Of a DNA stretch of 64,000 nucleotides, positions 1 through 9,866 are shown in pieces. This DNA is from Plectrocnemia conspersa. Lineage: Eukaryota > Arthropoda > Insecta > Trichoptera > Polycentropodidae. The notes under the pieces are model-generated. The model was not told the origin of the DNA. It saw only the letters and a program-made list of their open reading frames with translations, and ran no database searches. The stretch is from positions 1-64,000 of the forward strand of contig VTFK01000522.1 in assembly GCA_009617715.1 (NCBI GenBank), read 5' to 3'. Position numbers and translations under genes: made by a program. Numbering within the stretch: the stretch's first letter is position 1; every line of letters begins with the position of its first letter.

Positions 1-71
1 TGCCGCGCCGGTATCCCTACACCCAATGACGTCACGCGCGCTGCTGTCGGCCTTCTATCTAGGTGGTGTTG
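1..71. repeat. GC-rich dispersed repeat end, copy 1
   Basis: This stretch contains ATGACGTCACGCG and, near its right edge, CTATCTAGGTGGTGTTG. Both strings recur in the same order and spacing at about 33056-33127, so it is a dispersed repeat rather than unique sequence. The right boundary is supported because the neighbouring repeat (72-690) has a second copy at 60504 that lacks this segment. I do not recognise the element; it may be the end of a retroelement cut by the window edge. Confidence 0.55.
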
Positions 72-690
72 CTTCAACAGACTCTTACTGACATCTTTGA
101 ATATTTTTGGGCAGCAAAAGGGAATAATTATATTTTTGCTAGTATATTCTTCTAACATATATCGTTATTATATTTTTTTTTCATATAAAATTAAATAATA
201 AGTGTTACTTGATTTTGGTAAAAAAAATCGTTTCGAATATCCTTATGTATTTTCTAGATCGGCTTATATAAATGTCACACCATAACGAATTTTTTTATTT
301 AGAATCGATGGCGACAAATTCTAAGATAGTCACAGATGTGGTGTTCGTATTCTTAAGTATAATTTTATACCTTATGGCATTTTGCAAAAGCCGACAAAGA
401 TTTTACGTAAATTGAATATTTACGACCAAAAAGTTTTCACTGATATTGTATTGGTGAGTGCCCATACAAATTTTTATAATTATCAGTAGCGTAATTTGAT
501 AATATGACTATTTAAAAGTGATTATTTGACACATTTTCGATCGCGCGCAAAAATATGCGGCTGTACGTGACAGAAGCCGCCGTCCGGACGGCATATGAAA
601 TTTGCGACAGTGTGGTCGCTTACTCGAAGTCGTAGGTCTCGGCCGACTTTAATTGTTACTTCGGTTCGGACAACTTCCAGAGAGTGTAGT
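72..690. repeat. ~620-bp dispersed duplication, copy A
   Basis: From CTTCAACAGACTCTTACTG onward this segment matches about 60504-61140 in the same orientation, with small indels and scattered substitutions. The match includes a perfect 14-bp palindrome GCCGTCCGGACGGC at 579-592 followed by ATATGAAATTT. No ORF is conserved between the copies and no terminal inverted repeat is evident. It could be a non-autonomous element, a retroelement 5' region or an old segmental duplication. Confidence 0.7.
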
Positions 691-1100
691 GTAGGCATAA
701 TAGTTGCGAACTATGAGTAATTGAAAATCCTAATTCGAGGCGGTCTTTTATTTTTTTTCTAAGAATAACCCGATTATTGTTTCAATTATATTTATATTAA
801 TAGTAATTAATTAAATGCCATAAATTACGTTCCTGAGTATTGCAATACACGATCTTATCTTGTTTTATATATTTCTTTAATTAAATACTATATATATATA
901 AATTAGTAATAAGATTTTGCATACAAATGCCATATTGCTAATTATTTTATGAGTTCAAATCTCATTTCAGCAAAAACATAAGCGTCTCTTTTTCTATTAT
1001 CTTATATGTTATTTTGGTGAATCTTTTCATGAAGTATATATACATTGCTTATAGTGCCGTAAACTATACATATATAATAAATGAAATCGAATAAACGAAA
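691..1100. other. AT-rich spacer, nothing recognised
   Basis: The stretch is AT-rich with TA runs near 890. I see no ORF, inverted repeat or match to the repeat families elsewhere in the window. Confidence 0.5.
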
Positions 1101-1660
1101 CAGGAAGACACACAATACATTTTTTTATTAGCCACTACCCCCGAATATAGTCCAGAAGGGCCACGGTTACCTCTGCGCAGCGTCGAGCATTATTTTCGGT
1201 CAGATTAACCGAGCCATTACGGACCTTGAAATAAGTGCTCTCGTGATATATTGCCTCCGTTAGAAAAATATTTTTTCTCTCGGCCGAATTACACGCTATC
1301 CGAAGATCGGAGTCCTCGCGACCGATATTAAATTGTTCGCATGATTTATACCTAAGATTAGAGCGCTATCTAATCTGAGCTCGTTGCGCCGGTCACGTGG
1401 CTATGTACATTTTGTACATTCGTTTCGATAGTTTACTCGTGTCGGGGTACATAAATCACCCCCAGGATTATCAACCCGCGAGCCGTCGAGACTATTGTGC
1501 GACAAACACGCAAAAAACGGATACAAACGGGGTCGGACTGCATTAGTGTGCGTCTGTGTATCCGCGGTATGGTTTTAACGCTTTCGGTGTTGTTGCGCGG
1601 CGGCGCAAAAGTGATTATGTATAATTGAAAATGGCGTTACAATGCATTGCGGTTGAGGAA
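1101..1660. other. GC-richer island, candidate conserved non-coding block
   Basis: Base composition rises clearly and CpG is frequent, for example around 1500-1610. There is no ORF of useful length and no repeat copy elsewhere in the window. This could be a regulatory block or an untranslated first exon, but nothing in the sequence settles that. Confidence 0.3.
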
Positions 1661-1902
1661 TTTCAATTTTTTTAACCATAAAATATGATGTCTATCTAAC
1701 GATTTAATTCTAATATTAAATATCTGATGAATTAATATTCAAATTATTATAATTTTCGCTTTATATGAACGGTGTATATAATAATACACGTAAACAAAAG
1801 AAATATATTTAAATATAATAATATATTAATATAATTTTAAAAGCTCAGTAATGAATTCTGTTGTTTCGACCAATGAAAAATAAGCATTCAAATATAAAAC
1901 AA

Positions 1903-2015
1903 AATGTCCGACAGTAACGTGACAACGGTTTTAAATAAACAATAATTTTCTTTATTTTGCCAAGTGCGTTGTTCGATTTGAGTGAATATAAATATTTGGA
2001 TTGCAAATAAATGTG
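1903..2015. repeat. ~110-bp dispersed repeat, copy 1
   Basis: The sequence from ATGTCCGACAGTAACGTGAC to the TTGCAAATAAA near 2010 matches about 53288-53400 in the same orientation. TTGAGTGAATATAAATATT is shared exactly. The family is not recognised and no coding sequence is visible. Confidence 0.6.
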
Positions 2016-2847
2016 TGTTATAACTATTAAAATTAAATATATAAATTAAGTGTGTGTGAATAAGAAAAATACATTTATTAAACTAGAAAAACCAACATAA
2101 AACCATCTTCGTGTTGAATGCTTCAAATTTTGAGGTCGTCTACGGGCTCTGAGGACAAAAAGTGAGTTTTTTTTTTATAATACATAAAGAATATCATTAT
2201 TTCGATTTAATGCACATATATCTACGTTAGATTTGACTAATTAGGTTCGTTTTAAACGTGAATATGTAATATTAAATTCACGACGATCGCGTGACAATGA
2301 TTGTGATGCAATCAGTTATTTAGCTGGATAAGTTTGGTTCCATTTTTGCGTATCTTATTGCTCACTCGTGGCTTCTAAAAAATAATTGATCCTGTTGTAG
2401 CGTCAGTACGGTGTAACAAAATATTTTTTAATATCAGTCATATTTCTGAGCGGATGTTTAACCGATGCTAATTATTATTATTATTTATTTAAACTGCAAA
2501 TCTATTTTTAAATGATACAAAATTTAACATTTTAATTTTTTTTTTGTGTTGCAAACTTTTGGTATTTTTTTGCTTTATTATTATTTAGTTAAATTCCAAA
2601 CCTATTTTTTAAAAACCTAATACAATGTTTAGTTTATTACTATCTAGTTAAATTTTAAACCTAATCTTAAATGATATATATTATATAGTTTTATCATTGA
2701 ATATCTATGTCATTAATCTTTTGAATTATATTAAATGTTTTCTTCTGGAAATTTTTAACTGAGTTATTAACATATTTTTAAATAAATTAAAAATGTTACG
2801 TAGTTTTTTATAGATTGAACCATTTTGACTATCATTGAAAATCCTGA
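2016..2847. other. AT-rich spacer with a splice-donor-like site
   Basis: The stretch is mostly A/T. A moderately GC-rich block at 2104-2161 ends in AAAAA followed by GTGAGTTT at 2162, which resembles a plus-strand splice donor. The open frame before it is only 15 codons and closes at the donor. I see no other structure up to the transposon at 2848. Confidence 0.2.
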
Positions 2848-3180
2848 TAGTCCAGTCAAATAAGGCGAAATTAAGGCTAAACCTCGGAATGAAAGATACC
2901 AAGCTGAAATTTTGCACAGACCTTCGTTTTGATGTTCTAAGGACAGGGTGAAAAGTCTCATAAAATATCGTGTCTGCTAATCAAGATATCAAAGGTCAAA
3001 GGTCACAAAATTTGTTTTTTTGCAAATATCTCGCGTTTTATGCATCGCACGTCTTTAGATGCTTTACAAAACTTGTAAAGCATAAAATTTTCTACAAGTT
3101 TGGTAAAAATATTTGTTTTGTATCATTAATAGTTTTTGAGATATAGCGCGAAGAATGAGAGGCGTACATCCGTTTATAGA
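2848..3180. repeat. Left terminal inverted repeat
   Basis: This is the inverted counterpart of 4906-5231. Shared landmarks include the ACCTTTGACCTTT-type stretch (inverted here near 2990-3005), the ATATCTCGC block, ACTTGTA near 3070 and ATCCGTTTATAG at the inner edge. Copies of this length are unusual for mariner-type elements and point to a different superfamily. Confidence 0.85.
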
Positions 3181-3238
3181 ATCCAGCGAGTATTTCTACC
3201 TGCTTAACTTGGTATAAGCTTTGAAAAAGTAAACAATC

Positions 3239-4761
3239 ATGAAAAAAGTGGTCTCGGCAAGTCGTTTGAACCATAATTTTATTAATTTCTTCATTGTTTT
3301 ATTAGGAATTGAGAATGAAATATTGCTCGACAAGAAATTTGTGCGAAAAAAATTGAAAGAGTTGAGAGATGTCCTTACGGAGTATGTACCAGATGATAAG
3401 AAGATCATTTCCAAATTAAGAGAAAAATATTTAACTGATATTATAGTTATAACGAACATTGGATCATTCCCTATTTTTTCTTTTCGCGATGCTCAAGCTT
3501 AAGTTTTATCCATAGCTTGGTATGAAAATAAAAAAAGGCACTTCGGAAGAAGAACACTTGCGCGTAGTGGAAGCTGCTGCGGCGATTATTTAGAAGATAT
3601 TCGATCTTCTGTTGTTGAGACCAAGTCTTATCCGCCCCCGAGTAAAAAATTAATGAAGAAATTCCGAAAACTTTATTACATTTTCTGCAAGAAGTTATTA
3701 TAAAGAACAAAAAAGGAAAGACGGGGCATTTTAAAACGAAATACACAGCTATAAGTCATGCTATAATGACTTCCATACGAAAACGGTCCTTTTCTTCGCA
3801 GTTATTAATAGGCCTATCTGTATTTCTTCATAGAAAAATACAGATAGGTAAACATCCAAAAAAGACTTTTGGATGTTTTGTCAAGTTTAGGTATTTTCGC
3901 TTCATATAGTGATACTGTAAAATGTTAAATTTCAGCTGTTTATCACCCACAGCCTCGTAATCAACCATCATAGTCAAGTGCCTTAGTACAATATGCAGCA
4001 GATAATGCAGAAAAATATTTATACTCTTGATGGTTATAATACTGTTCATATAATGGGAATGATAAAAATAATAACTCCAAAATCTGAAGTTATATCTGAT
4101 GACCGCATAAAGAAATTTACAACAAAACCAAGTGCAAATGTGTTAGCAGCACTATCACATATACCCCTTATAGTGTATGAAAATCATGTCAAAACCCGGA
4201 TTGAGCAAAGAGATTCAAGTTCAAAATTTTAATGATGTAGAAGAACTAACCGAACAAATATTTAATGTAGTTGATTTGTTGTGAAAGTACGGAAAGTGGA
4301 AAAATATCTCACCGTTGCCAGGGTGAAATGGATTTATTGAACAACTTACAAAAAACAATGAGAACTTTGTAACTTCTCGGATTCTGTTTCTTACTTTTAT
4401 TCATCATCCTGTGAGTAATATGGACACAATTTACACTACATTACAGAGTGCTATAAACACTGCCAAGAAACATGAACAAAGAACATGCTTAATAACGTTT
4501 GATCAGCCGTTGTACATAAAAGCACGTGAAATCGTAGCAGCTTCAGATGCTAGCTCAGACTCGTCCAGAGTAGTTGTGAAACTAGGAGGCTTTCATATGC
4601 TTATGTCTTTTATTGGATGCATAGGGTATATAATGAATGGAAGCGGAATCAAGGAAGCTCTCAGTACAATTTATGCATCGAATTCTGTCGACAAAATGTT
4701 GGATGGTCCCGCTTTTGCAAGAAGTATCATAGGCCATACGTATTACTTTTTGCATTATTGA
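3239..4761 (+). pseudogene. Decayed transposon-encoded protein, family not named
   Basis: Three plus-strand open stretches, 3239-3502 (87 codons), 3993-4232 (79) and 4411-4761 (116), lie inside the long-TIR element and are separated by stops and frameshifts. The second contains TLDGYNTVHIMGMI and the third contains TCLITFDQPLYIKAREIV, then VVVKLGGFHMLMSFIG and GYIMNGSGIKEAL. From memory, strings of this kind occur in large uncharacterised repeat-encoded proteins of arthropods, molluscs and cnidarians, with a D/H-rich TxDGxxTxHxMG segment before the DQPLYIKA segment. I cannot place it in a named transposase superfamily. Weak translated similarity continues between the open stretches, for example near 3740-3830. 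It is not functional as it stands. Confidence 0.7.
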
Positions 4762-4905
4762 TGATGACTTTTGAAGAAATAGGAGATTGAAAGTTATAAT
4801 GCTTTAGATGGGTTCATTCAGCAGATAACAATTTGCGATGTTTTCTACGAAACTGTGGAAGAATGTACAGGTAACTCTGGCTCCGTAGTTTACATAGCGT
4901 TATCC

Positions 4906-5231
4906 TATAAACGGATGCGCGCTTCCCAACTCCCCGCGCTATATCTCGAAAACCATTAACCATACGAAGAAATAAATTAAAAACAAACTTGTAGAAAAAT
5001 TTTATTTTCTATAAGTTTTGTTAAGCTTTTTAATGACATGCGACGCAAAAGAGGCGAGATATTTGCAAAAAAACAATTTTTTATGACCTTTGACCTTTAA
5101 TATCTTGATTAGCAGACACGATATCTTTTGAGACTTTTCACCATATATTTAGAACGCCAAAACAAAGGTCTGTGAAAAATTTCAGCTTGTTATCTTTCAT
5201 TCCGAGGTTAAACCCTTATTTGACTGGACTA
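4906..5231. repeat. Right terminal inverted repeat
   Basis: This is the inverted counterpart of 2848-3180. It begins near TATAAACGGATG and ends CTTATTTGACTGGACTA. It retains the paired GACCTTTGACCTTTAATATC stretch and the AGATATTTGCAAAAAAAC stretch. Confidence 0.85.
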
Positions 5232-5354
5232 TGAATATTTAGGCAGAAATGCACTAGGATTAACCGCATATCTCTCGACGCGCAGTGCGATCTCTTTCAA
5301 TTTATATTGTATATCACAAAGCTACACAATTGTTACTGTATAATTTTAACCATT

Positions 5355-5435
5355 AAATTTAAAAAAATAGAACGAAGCAAAAATAATATTTAAAACGCAA
5401 AAAGTTAAGGGTCCGGTTTTCGCACACTCGCTAGT
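5355..5435. repeat. ~80-bp repeat, inverted partner of 45718-45795
   Basis: The string GAACGAAGCAAAAATAATAT followed by AAAAAGTTAAGGGTCCGG and CGCACACTCGCTAG matches the reverse complement of 45718-45795 at most positions. Read on this strand, both copies translate as NEAKIIF, QKV, GPVFAH in one frame. That suggests a coding fragment of an unrecognised element. Confidence 0.6.
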
Positions 5436-5487
5436 TAATAATACATAATTAAAAAAAAAACGCAATATAAGAAAATAAATAATTTGA

Positions 5488-5630
5488 ACCGGTCCAGATT
5501 CTCATAGCTGACATTATTTTATTTAATTTTAATTAAAAAACTGACCATATAACTGGCTAGGTCTCCCTAATGCGTCATAGTGGCCACTATACAAAGTGTG
5601 CAAAAGTCATGAAGGGGTTATAATGTATAA
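5488..5630 (-). mobile_element. LINE tail remnants, two abutting pieces
   Basis: AACCGGTCCAGATTCTCATAGCTGACAT at 5488-5515 resembles the minus-strand LINE-A segment AACCGGATCAGATCCTCGTAGC. Then 5545-5590, with CCCTAATGCGTCATAGTGGCC, resembles the minus-strand LINE 3' hairpin. The order is reversed relative to an intact tail, so these look like two separate truncated insertions. Both are heavily diverged. Confidence 0.45.
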
Positions 5631-5639
5631 TAAACTTTT

Positions 5640-6300
5640 TAGTATATTTTTAAAATATGTAAGATTTAAGTATTAAATAAAATAAATAAAGGAAATAAAG
5701 TTCTACTTTATAGTTTTATGTTGCAGTATCTTAATTTGTCTTTTAACTGCTAAAGTGCTTAAGGCTTGTTAGCATAAACTTTTTCCTTGAGGTAGCCTCA
5801 AAGAAAGTAATCAGGCCAACGATGGCCAAATCGCTCAACAATATAGCATTAATGAATATTTAAAGATCTCAGGATACGTCCGGGAGACCCCGACCTGTCT
5901 AAATCGCCTTCGCGTTGATCCTCTTCAACACTTTCCCCTACACACTTCGCTGTGGCTTTGTTCCTAACGGAGCAAGGTCAGTCAATACGAAGAAGATCGC
6001 AAACTGAACCCTGGGTCTTAAAACAGCTACTTAAACATATAATCATTGATTCGCTTGGAGAATTTCGAACATCGAAATGGCGACGTTATGCTCGTTAAGT
6101 TAAAATTATGCATTGCTGATTTTGCTAATAAAATTTTATTATTTGCGTTTGCGATTTAGTCTAGTACCTTTCCACGATTAATCTCAAAGGTCTTTTTTTA
6201 TAAAAATCTGTAATAAAAAAAAATATTATACCTAATTCGTGATTTTTGGCCCATCTTATATAAACAATTTTTATAAATTGAACAATAAAATATATATTTA
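5640..6300. other. Spacer with unresolved ancient repeat
   Basis: The stretch is AT-rich except 5760-6060, which is GC-richer. Minus-strand translation there is broken by many stops, and short strings are only vaguely transposase-like. I cannot support a named feature. Confidence 0.3.
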
Positions 6301-6309
6301 TAAAAATAG

Positions 6310-6490
6310 TTGCGGTGTACACCTTAAATAAATGAGCAGCACCGCATTATTATTTTTCCCAGCTCCTCATAACTATCACCGAAAACATCTTGCTAGGAAG
6401 CTGGGTGGTTCGTGCAATTAAAGCGTTTTCATGCGCTGACGTCCTAGCCGCGACAGGCAAGAATAAGAAACGCGATTAAATATTATTTTT
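6310..6490 (-). mobile_element. LINE-B 3' tail, minus strand
   Basis: On the minus strand this reads through TTATTCTTGCCTGTCGCGGC, AGGACGTCAGCGC, GATAGTTATGAGGAGCTG and AGGTGTACACC. These landmarks recur in the same order at 13060, 29220, 41565 and, in part, 59930. They correspond to the end of ORF2: the translation around SYEEL matches the SYEDL near the C-terminus of LINE-A. The copy is 5'-truncated and decayed. Confidence 0.6.
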
Positions 6491-6840
6491 TTGTGTATAC
6501 AAATAATACTATGTATTGTTTTTTTGACAATAGTGACCCATTGGTGTTGGTATTAATTTAATTTAAATAAAAAAATATAGATGTCACTGATTAATGATTA
6601 TTAATACATGTGTACTAATGTATATGAGCGCATTATTACAAACGTGTATCTCACAATTTTTCGACATAGCTTTTTCTCTTAAAATTTTTGCATGCTTTGA
6701 AATTGCTTATTTTTTATTTCTGGATCTTTTATAACGATTTAACCAAAATTAAAACCTTGGATTTGTTTTTAATAACGATTTATTATTATTCTTTAAGCAA
6801 AAAATACAATTCTTAATAGAGTATTTTTTTCTTTGAAAAT

Positions 6841-7260
6841 ATTTTAAAGAATAACACTTTCCGCCGCTAAAACTACAGTGCGGCTGGCTTTTGAGGGATG
6901 TTTCGATTCGAAAGTCACGTAATAAGAGTGTGCGTGTTTGCAGTCGTGATATAAAGCAGTGGGGATTTCGAGTAGAGCCGTAGGGTTTGGTCTGCGAGAC
7001 GGTCTCCCCCGAGATAACTAACCAAACAGTGGAGTGCAAGGAGACCTTTGTAATTAAAGCGGAACGTCCGCAAATATCCAGCGTTTTAACCCCGTAACCC
7101 TCGTTAACGTCGACCTGGCGAAAAATACAAAACTCCGCCCGAGGAGCTCTCTCGCAACTTCCTAAAAGACCATCTTAAACTCTTCGCTGTGTCGAAAAAC
7201 AGACAAAGTCGCAAATTTAATTATACGCAAACACTCCGTTACAATTCATAAAACGAAAAC
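6841..7260. other. GC-richer island, no convincing ORF
   Basis: GC content rises between about 6860 and 7200, with frequent CpG and a CCCGTAACCCTCGTTAACGT block. A 96-codon minus-strand open stretch (6749-7039) overlaps it. That frame has no recognisable domain and extends into A/T sequence, so I treat it as chance. Candidate regulatory block. Confidence 0.3.
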
Positions 7261-7592
7261 TCTCTGATGTTTCGCAATTATCGATTCCGACTCAATGGAA
7301 ATAATCTGCACAAAGCTTTTTAACTCAATCTCGACTTTATTGATATCCATTCCCTCGAATTTATTCTCAATCAAATAATAACAAAAGCTAATTTGAGAAT
7401 ATTCATTAAATTCTAACATAATCCTTTATATTATACCTATTATATTATTTTTTACCCTTATTTTAATTAATTGTTAACTAATTTGTGCTAAATCATTATT
7501 TATGCTCACTTTTTTCTTTTATACAAAAAATAAATGAAAGATGTAAAATATTTATGTTATTTAAAAAAATATTAAGCTTATATAGTTGCTTA

Positions 7593-8245
7593 TACGAGGG
7601 GCGGTTGATAATTAGTCGGCCTAGAAAACACAACTTTTTTCGTCAAAACTATTTTTTTCTCAGCATAATTGACTTTTTAGCTCTATACATTTTTTTCAAT
7701 GATTCTCAAATTTGTTCTGGAAGCCCTCAAAATAGTCCTCTGTTTCAGCGATTACTTCCTCATTCGACTCAAATATCTTACCATTGAGCCATTCCTTTAA
7801 GTTTGTGGATAAATAAAAGTCGTATGGGGTAAAATCAGAATGGTAGATGAGGAACCAATTTGTAGCACAATTTGTGGAATTTTGCCATTGCAACTTTCAA
7901 TTTGTGCACCGGTGCATTGTCCTGGTGTTTCTGTTTCAAACAGTTACAACCGCATAAAATACTCCTGTGTTCGTTTTTACCTTTTCAAAGAAATTTATGT
8001 GAATCATACCGTTCGCATCCCAAAAAACTGTGACCATGATCTTGATGGCCGACAAACACACCTTCGGCTTCGATTCGTTAGGAACTGTCCACTGTTTCGA
8101 CTGGTGTTTTACGATGTATCCATGTTTCATCCACGGTTACGTAACGGCGTAAAAGTCCTTCTTATTTCGGTTTAACATGACCAAACACTCCTTCAAAATG
8201 GCCAGAAGATTGCGTTTGTTGTCGACAGAGAGCATTGAGATTTGA
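7593..8245 (-). pseudogene. Mariner transposase fragment (mariner 1)
   Basis: Minus-strand translation gives LLAILKECLVMLNR near 8160-8220, then RYVTVDETWIHRKTP at about 8090-8145 with the first catalytic aspartate, then (after a frameshift) KQWTVPNESKPK and IMVTVFWDANGMIHINFFEK (7936-8130). In another frame, DFTPYDFYLSTNLKEWL and SNEEVIAETEDYFEG follow (7696-7893). This order is diagnostic of mariner DDE transposases. The string ACGAGGGGCGGTTGATAATTA at 7594 looks like a mariner terminal repeat, so the left edge is probably a true element end. The N-terminal DNA-binding half is missing. Frameshifts and stops show it is dead. Confidence 0.85.
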
Positions 8246-8865
8246 ATTAAATAAAAAACACATTTTTTAGTCTTTTGATTGTTATTTTTTTATTGAACCA
8301 TAAAATAAGAAAATGGCCACTACGACTTTGTTGGCACATACGCACTCTTTTGTCGAAATTTTCCATGACCATTTGCATAAATGTGTCTGAATTTCATTGA
8401 TGCAGCGTTTAATTTCCTCCTATAATACACGAGTGGTTGTGGGCTTGTTGTCATAAAACTTTAACTTCAAATAACCCCATAAAAAAATCTAATGGTGTTA
8501 AATCACACGATCTAGGGGGCCAATTCTGATCACCGAAACGAGAGAGTACACGACCAGGAAATGTCTGATTCACGGGCTTTATGGCATGTGAATCAGACAT
8601 TATTATTATTCCTGAAGGTGGATATAGTTCTCGGTCGCGTCCACTATTCTTGCCTGTTAAGTGTAGAACTGGAGCACTTGCCAACTTTTCTCTGGCCAAG
8701 GCCATTTATCTGCTCAATTCTGTCCATAGTAATATTGACATTTTCTCTTGCACTTATGGAGATTTGGTTCAATTCGTATGGGACAATGCACACCTGTTGA
8801 GGTGATTTGTGTCTGTTGTTTTGTCTTGTTTATATTTGTATGTATTATGATGTATTAGTACTTTT

Positions 8866-8909
8866 GACTATCGTGACGCATTAGGTTTGCCTGTCAGGTC
8901 ACGATGGTT
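8866..8909 (+). repeat. LINE 3' UTR hairpin
   Basis: GACTATCGTGAC and GTCACGATGGTT form a stem around a loop containing GCATTAGG. The same stem-loop occurs at 39809-39852, 48912-48955 and 56863-56905. Confidence 0.75.
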
Positions 8910-8916
8910 ATAATTT

Positions 8917-8948
8917 TATTAAATAAATAAATAAATAAATAAATAAAT
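8917..8948. repeat. (AAAT)n LINE tail microsatellite
   Basis: About eight AAAT units directly follow the LINE hairpin. They form the LINE's 3' terminus, not an independent locus. Confidence 0.9.
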
Positions 8949-9866
8949 GTGGCACCGTTTTGTAGAAAACACATATTTGTCACATCAATATCATCCAATT
9001 TCAGCCGAAAGAACTGTGTTATCATTTTGTGATATCAAGGACCAGTAACAGTCACTGCTTGACCAGCCTCATTTTAAAAAAAAGTATGGTCCAATGATGC
9101 CTCTAGCCCAAAATCCGCACCAAACAGTGACACGTTATGAATGCATTACTTTTTCAACAAACAAATGTTGGTTTTCTGAACCCCAAACACGGCAATTTTG
9201 GCGATTAACGAAGCCTTCAAGGTGAAAATGTGATTTTGCTTGAAAAATCTGTATCCACTTGTTGATATTTAACAATCCATTCAACTCTTCGCTGTGCATG
9301 CTCATTACGCTTTAGTTGTTGTGTTAATTAAATTTTGTAAGCATGGAAACACATATATTTTGTGAGTATACGCTGTACAGAGCTTCTTGAAATTTGCAAT
9401 TCTGGTCCACGAAGCCGAATTGATGTTCCGGGTTTTTCATCAACACTCTTACGCACTGCTTTGATATTGACATTTGAACGGCTTGTTTTTGGACGATTTG
9501 TGTGTTCAGCGTCTCCAACTGATCCAGTCTCTTTGAATTTTTCAGTTGAATTTTTCAGTTGATTTAATTTTCGAATTGCGGCCGCCAAACTTTCATTATT
9601 TTTGAGATATTGTTCAATAATAAAAACACGTTATTGTATCGTGTAACATTCCATTTTCACTAACCTTCTTAGCAGTAATTTTTTTTTAGGGTTGCCAACA
9701 TTTACTGCACAAATGATGGCAAATTCAAATTTTGCGTTAATTTTGGGACACTTATTTATTATTACTCTAAATCATACAAAGATATGCAAAGAAACATGTA
9801 AAGTGATTTGATCCATTTTATTGAATGGATGAGATTAAACAAATAATCAATTAATGAAAAATATAA

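Larger units (their letters stand above)
2848..5231 (+). mobile_element. DNA transposon with ~330-bp terminal inverted repeats
   Basis: The left end (TAGTCCAGTCAAATAAGG) is mirrored at the right end (CCTTATTTGACTGGACTA), and the inverted similarity continues inward to about 3180 and 4906. A 3-bp TGA flanks both ends (2845-2847 and 5232-5234), a possible target-site duplication, though ATGA/TGAA alternatives cannot be excluded. The element is about 2.4 kb. Its interior carries a broken plus-strand coding region (3239-4761). Long TIRs with a short duplication do not let me assign a superfamily. The two TIRs differ at many positions, so the insertion is old. Confidence 0.85.
8591..8948 (+). mobile_element. 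LINE-A tail nested in mariner 2
   Basis: Plus-strand translation from about 8602 gives PEGGYSSRSRPLFLPVKCRT, then LANFSLAKAIYLLN and YGDLVQFVW. This aligns with the LINE-A ORF2 C-terminus (FRESRSRPLL, LADSPIAVAIRLLN, YEDLIQFV). The 3' hairpin is at 8866-8909, followed by an AAAT repeat tail (8917-8948). ATGTG flanks both ends (8586-8590 and 8947-8951), a plausible 5-bp target-site duplication. Removing the insert restores the mariner 2 sequence across the junction. Confidence 0.8.
8255..9765 (-). pseudogene. Mariner-like (IS630-type) transposase, LINE-interrupted (mariner 2)
   Basis: The minus-strand reading starts at the ATG at 9654. It gives FIIEQYLKNNESLAAAIRKL, a helix-turn-helix region, TNRPKT and ISRSSVQRIL (9328-9654), then DGFVNRQNCRVWG and RVTVWCGFWARGIIGPYFF (9060-9230). 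A LINE insertion follows, then QTFPGRVLSRFGDQNWPPRS and CDLTPLDFF (8480-8560). The tail resembles the usual C-terminus. This is a Tc1/mariner-superfamily protein of a lineage different from mariner 1. GTGTCCCAAAATTAACGC, read on the minus strand near 9735-9755, probably belongs to its terminal repeat. Multiple stops and frameshifts are present. Confidence 0.85.

Noticed and set aside
2104..2165. Micro-exon ending at a GTGAGT donor
   Set aside because: Only 15 codons open and no acceptor or conservation evidence. Noted in the spacer entry but not called.
5750..6060. Possible transposase relic on the minus strand
   Set aside because: Too many stops and only vague strings such as VLKRINAK. No diagnostic motif could be read.
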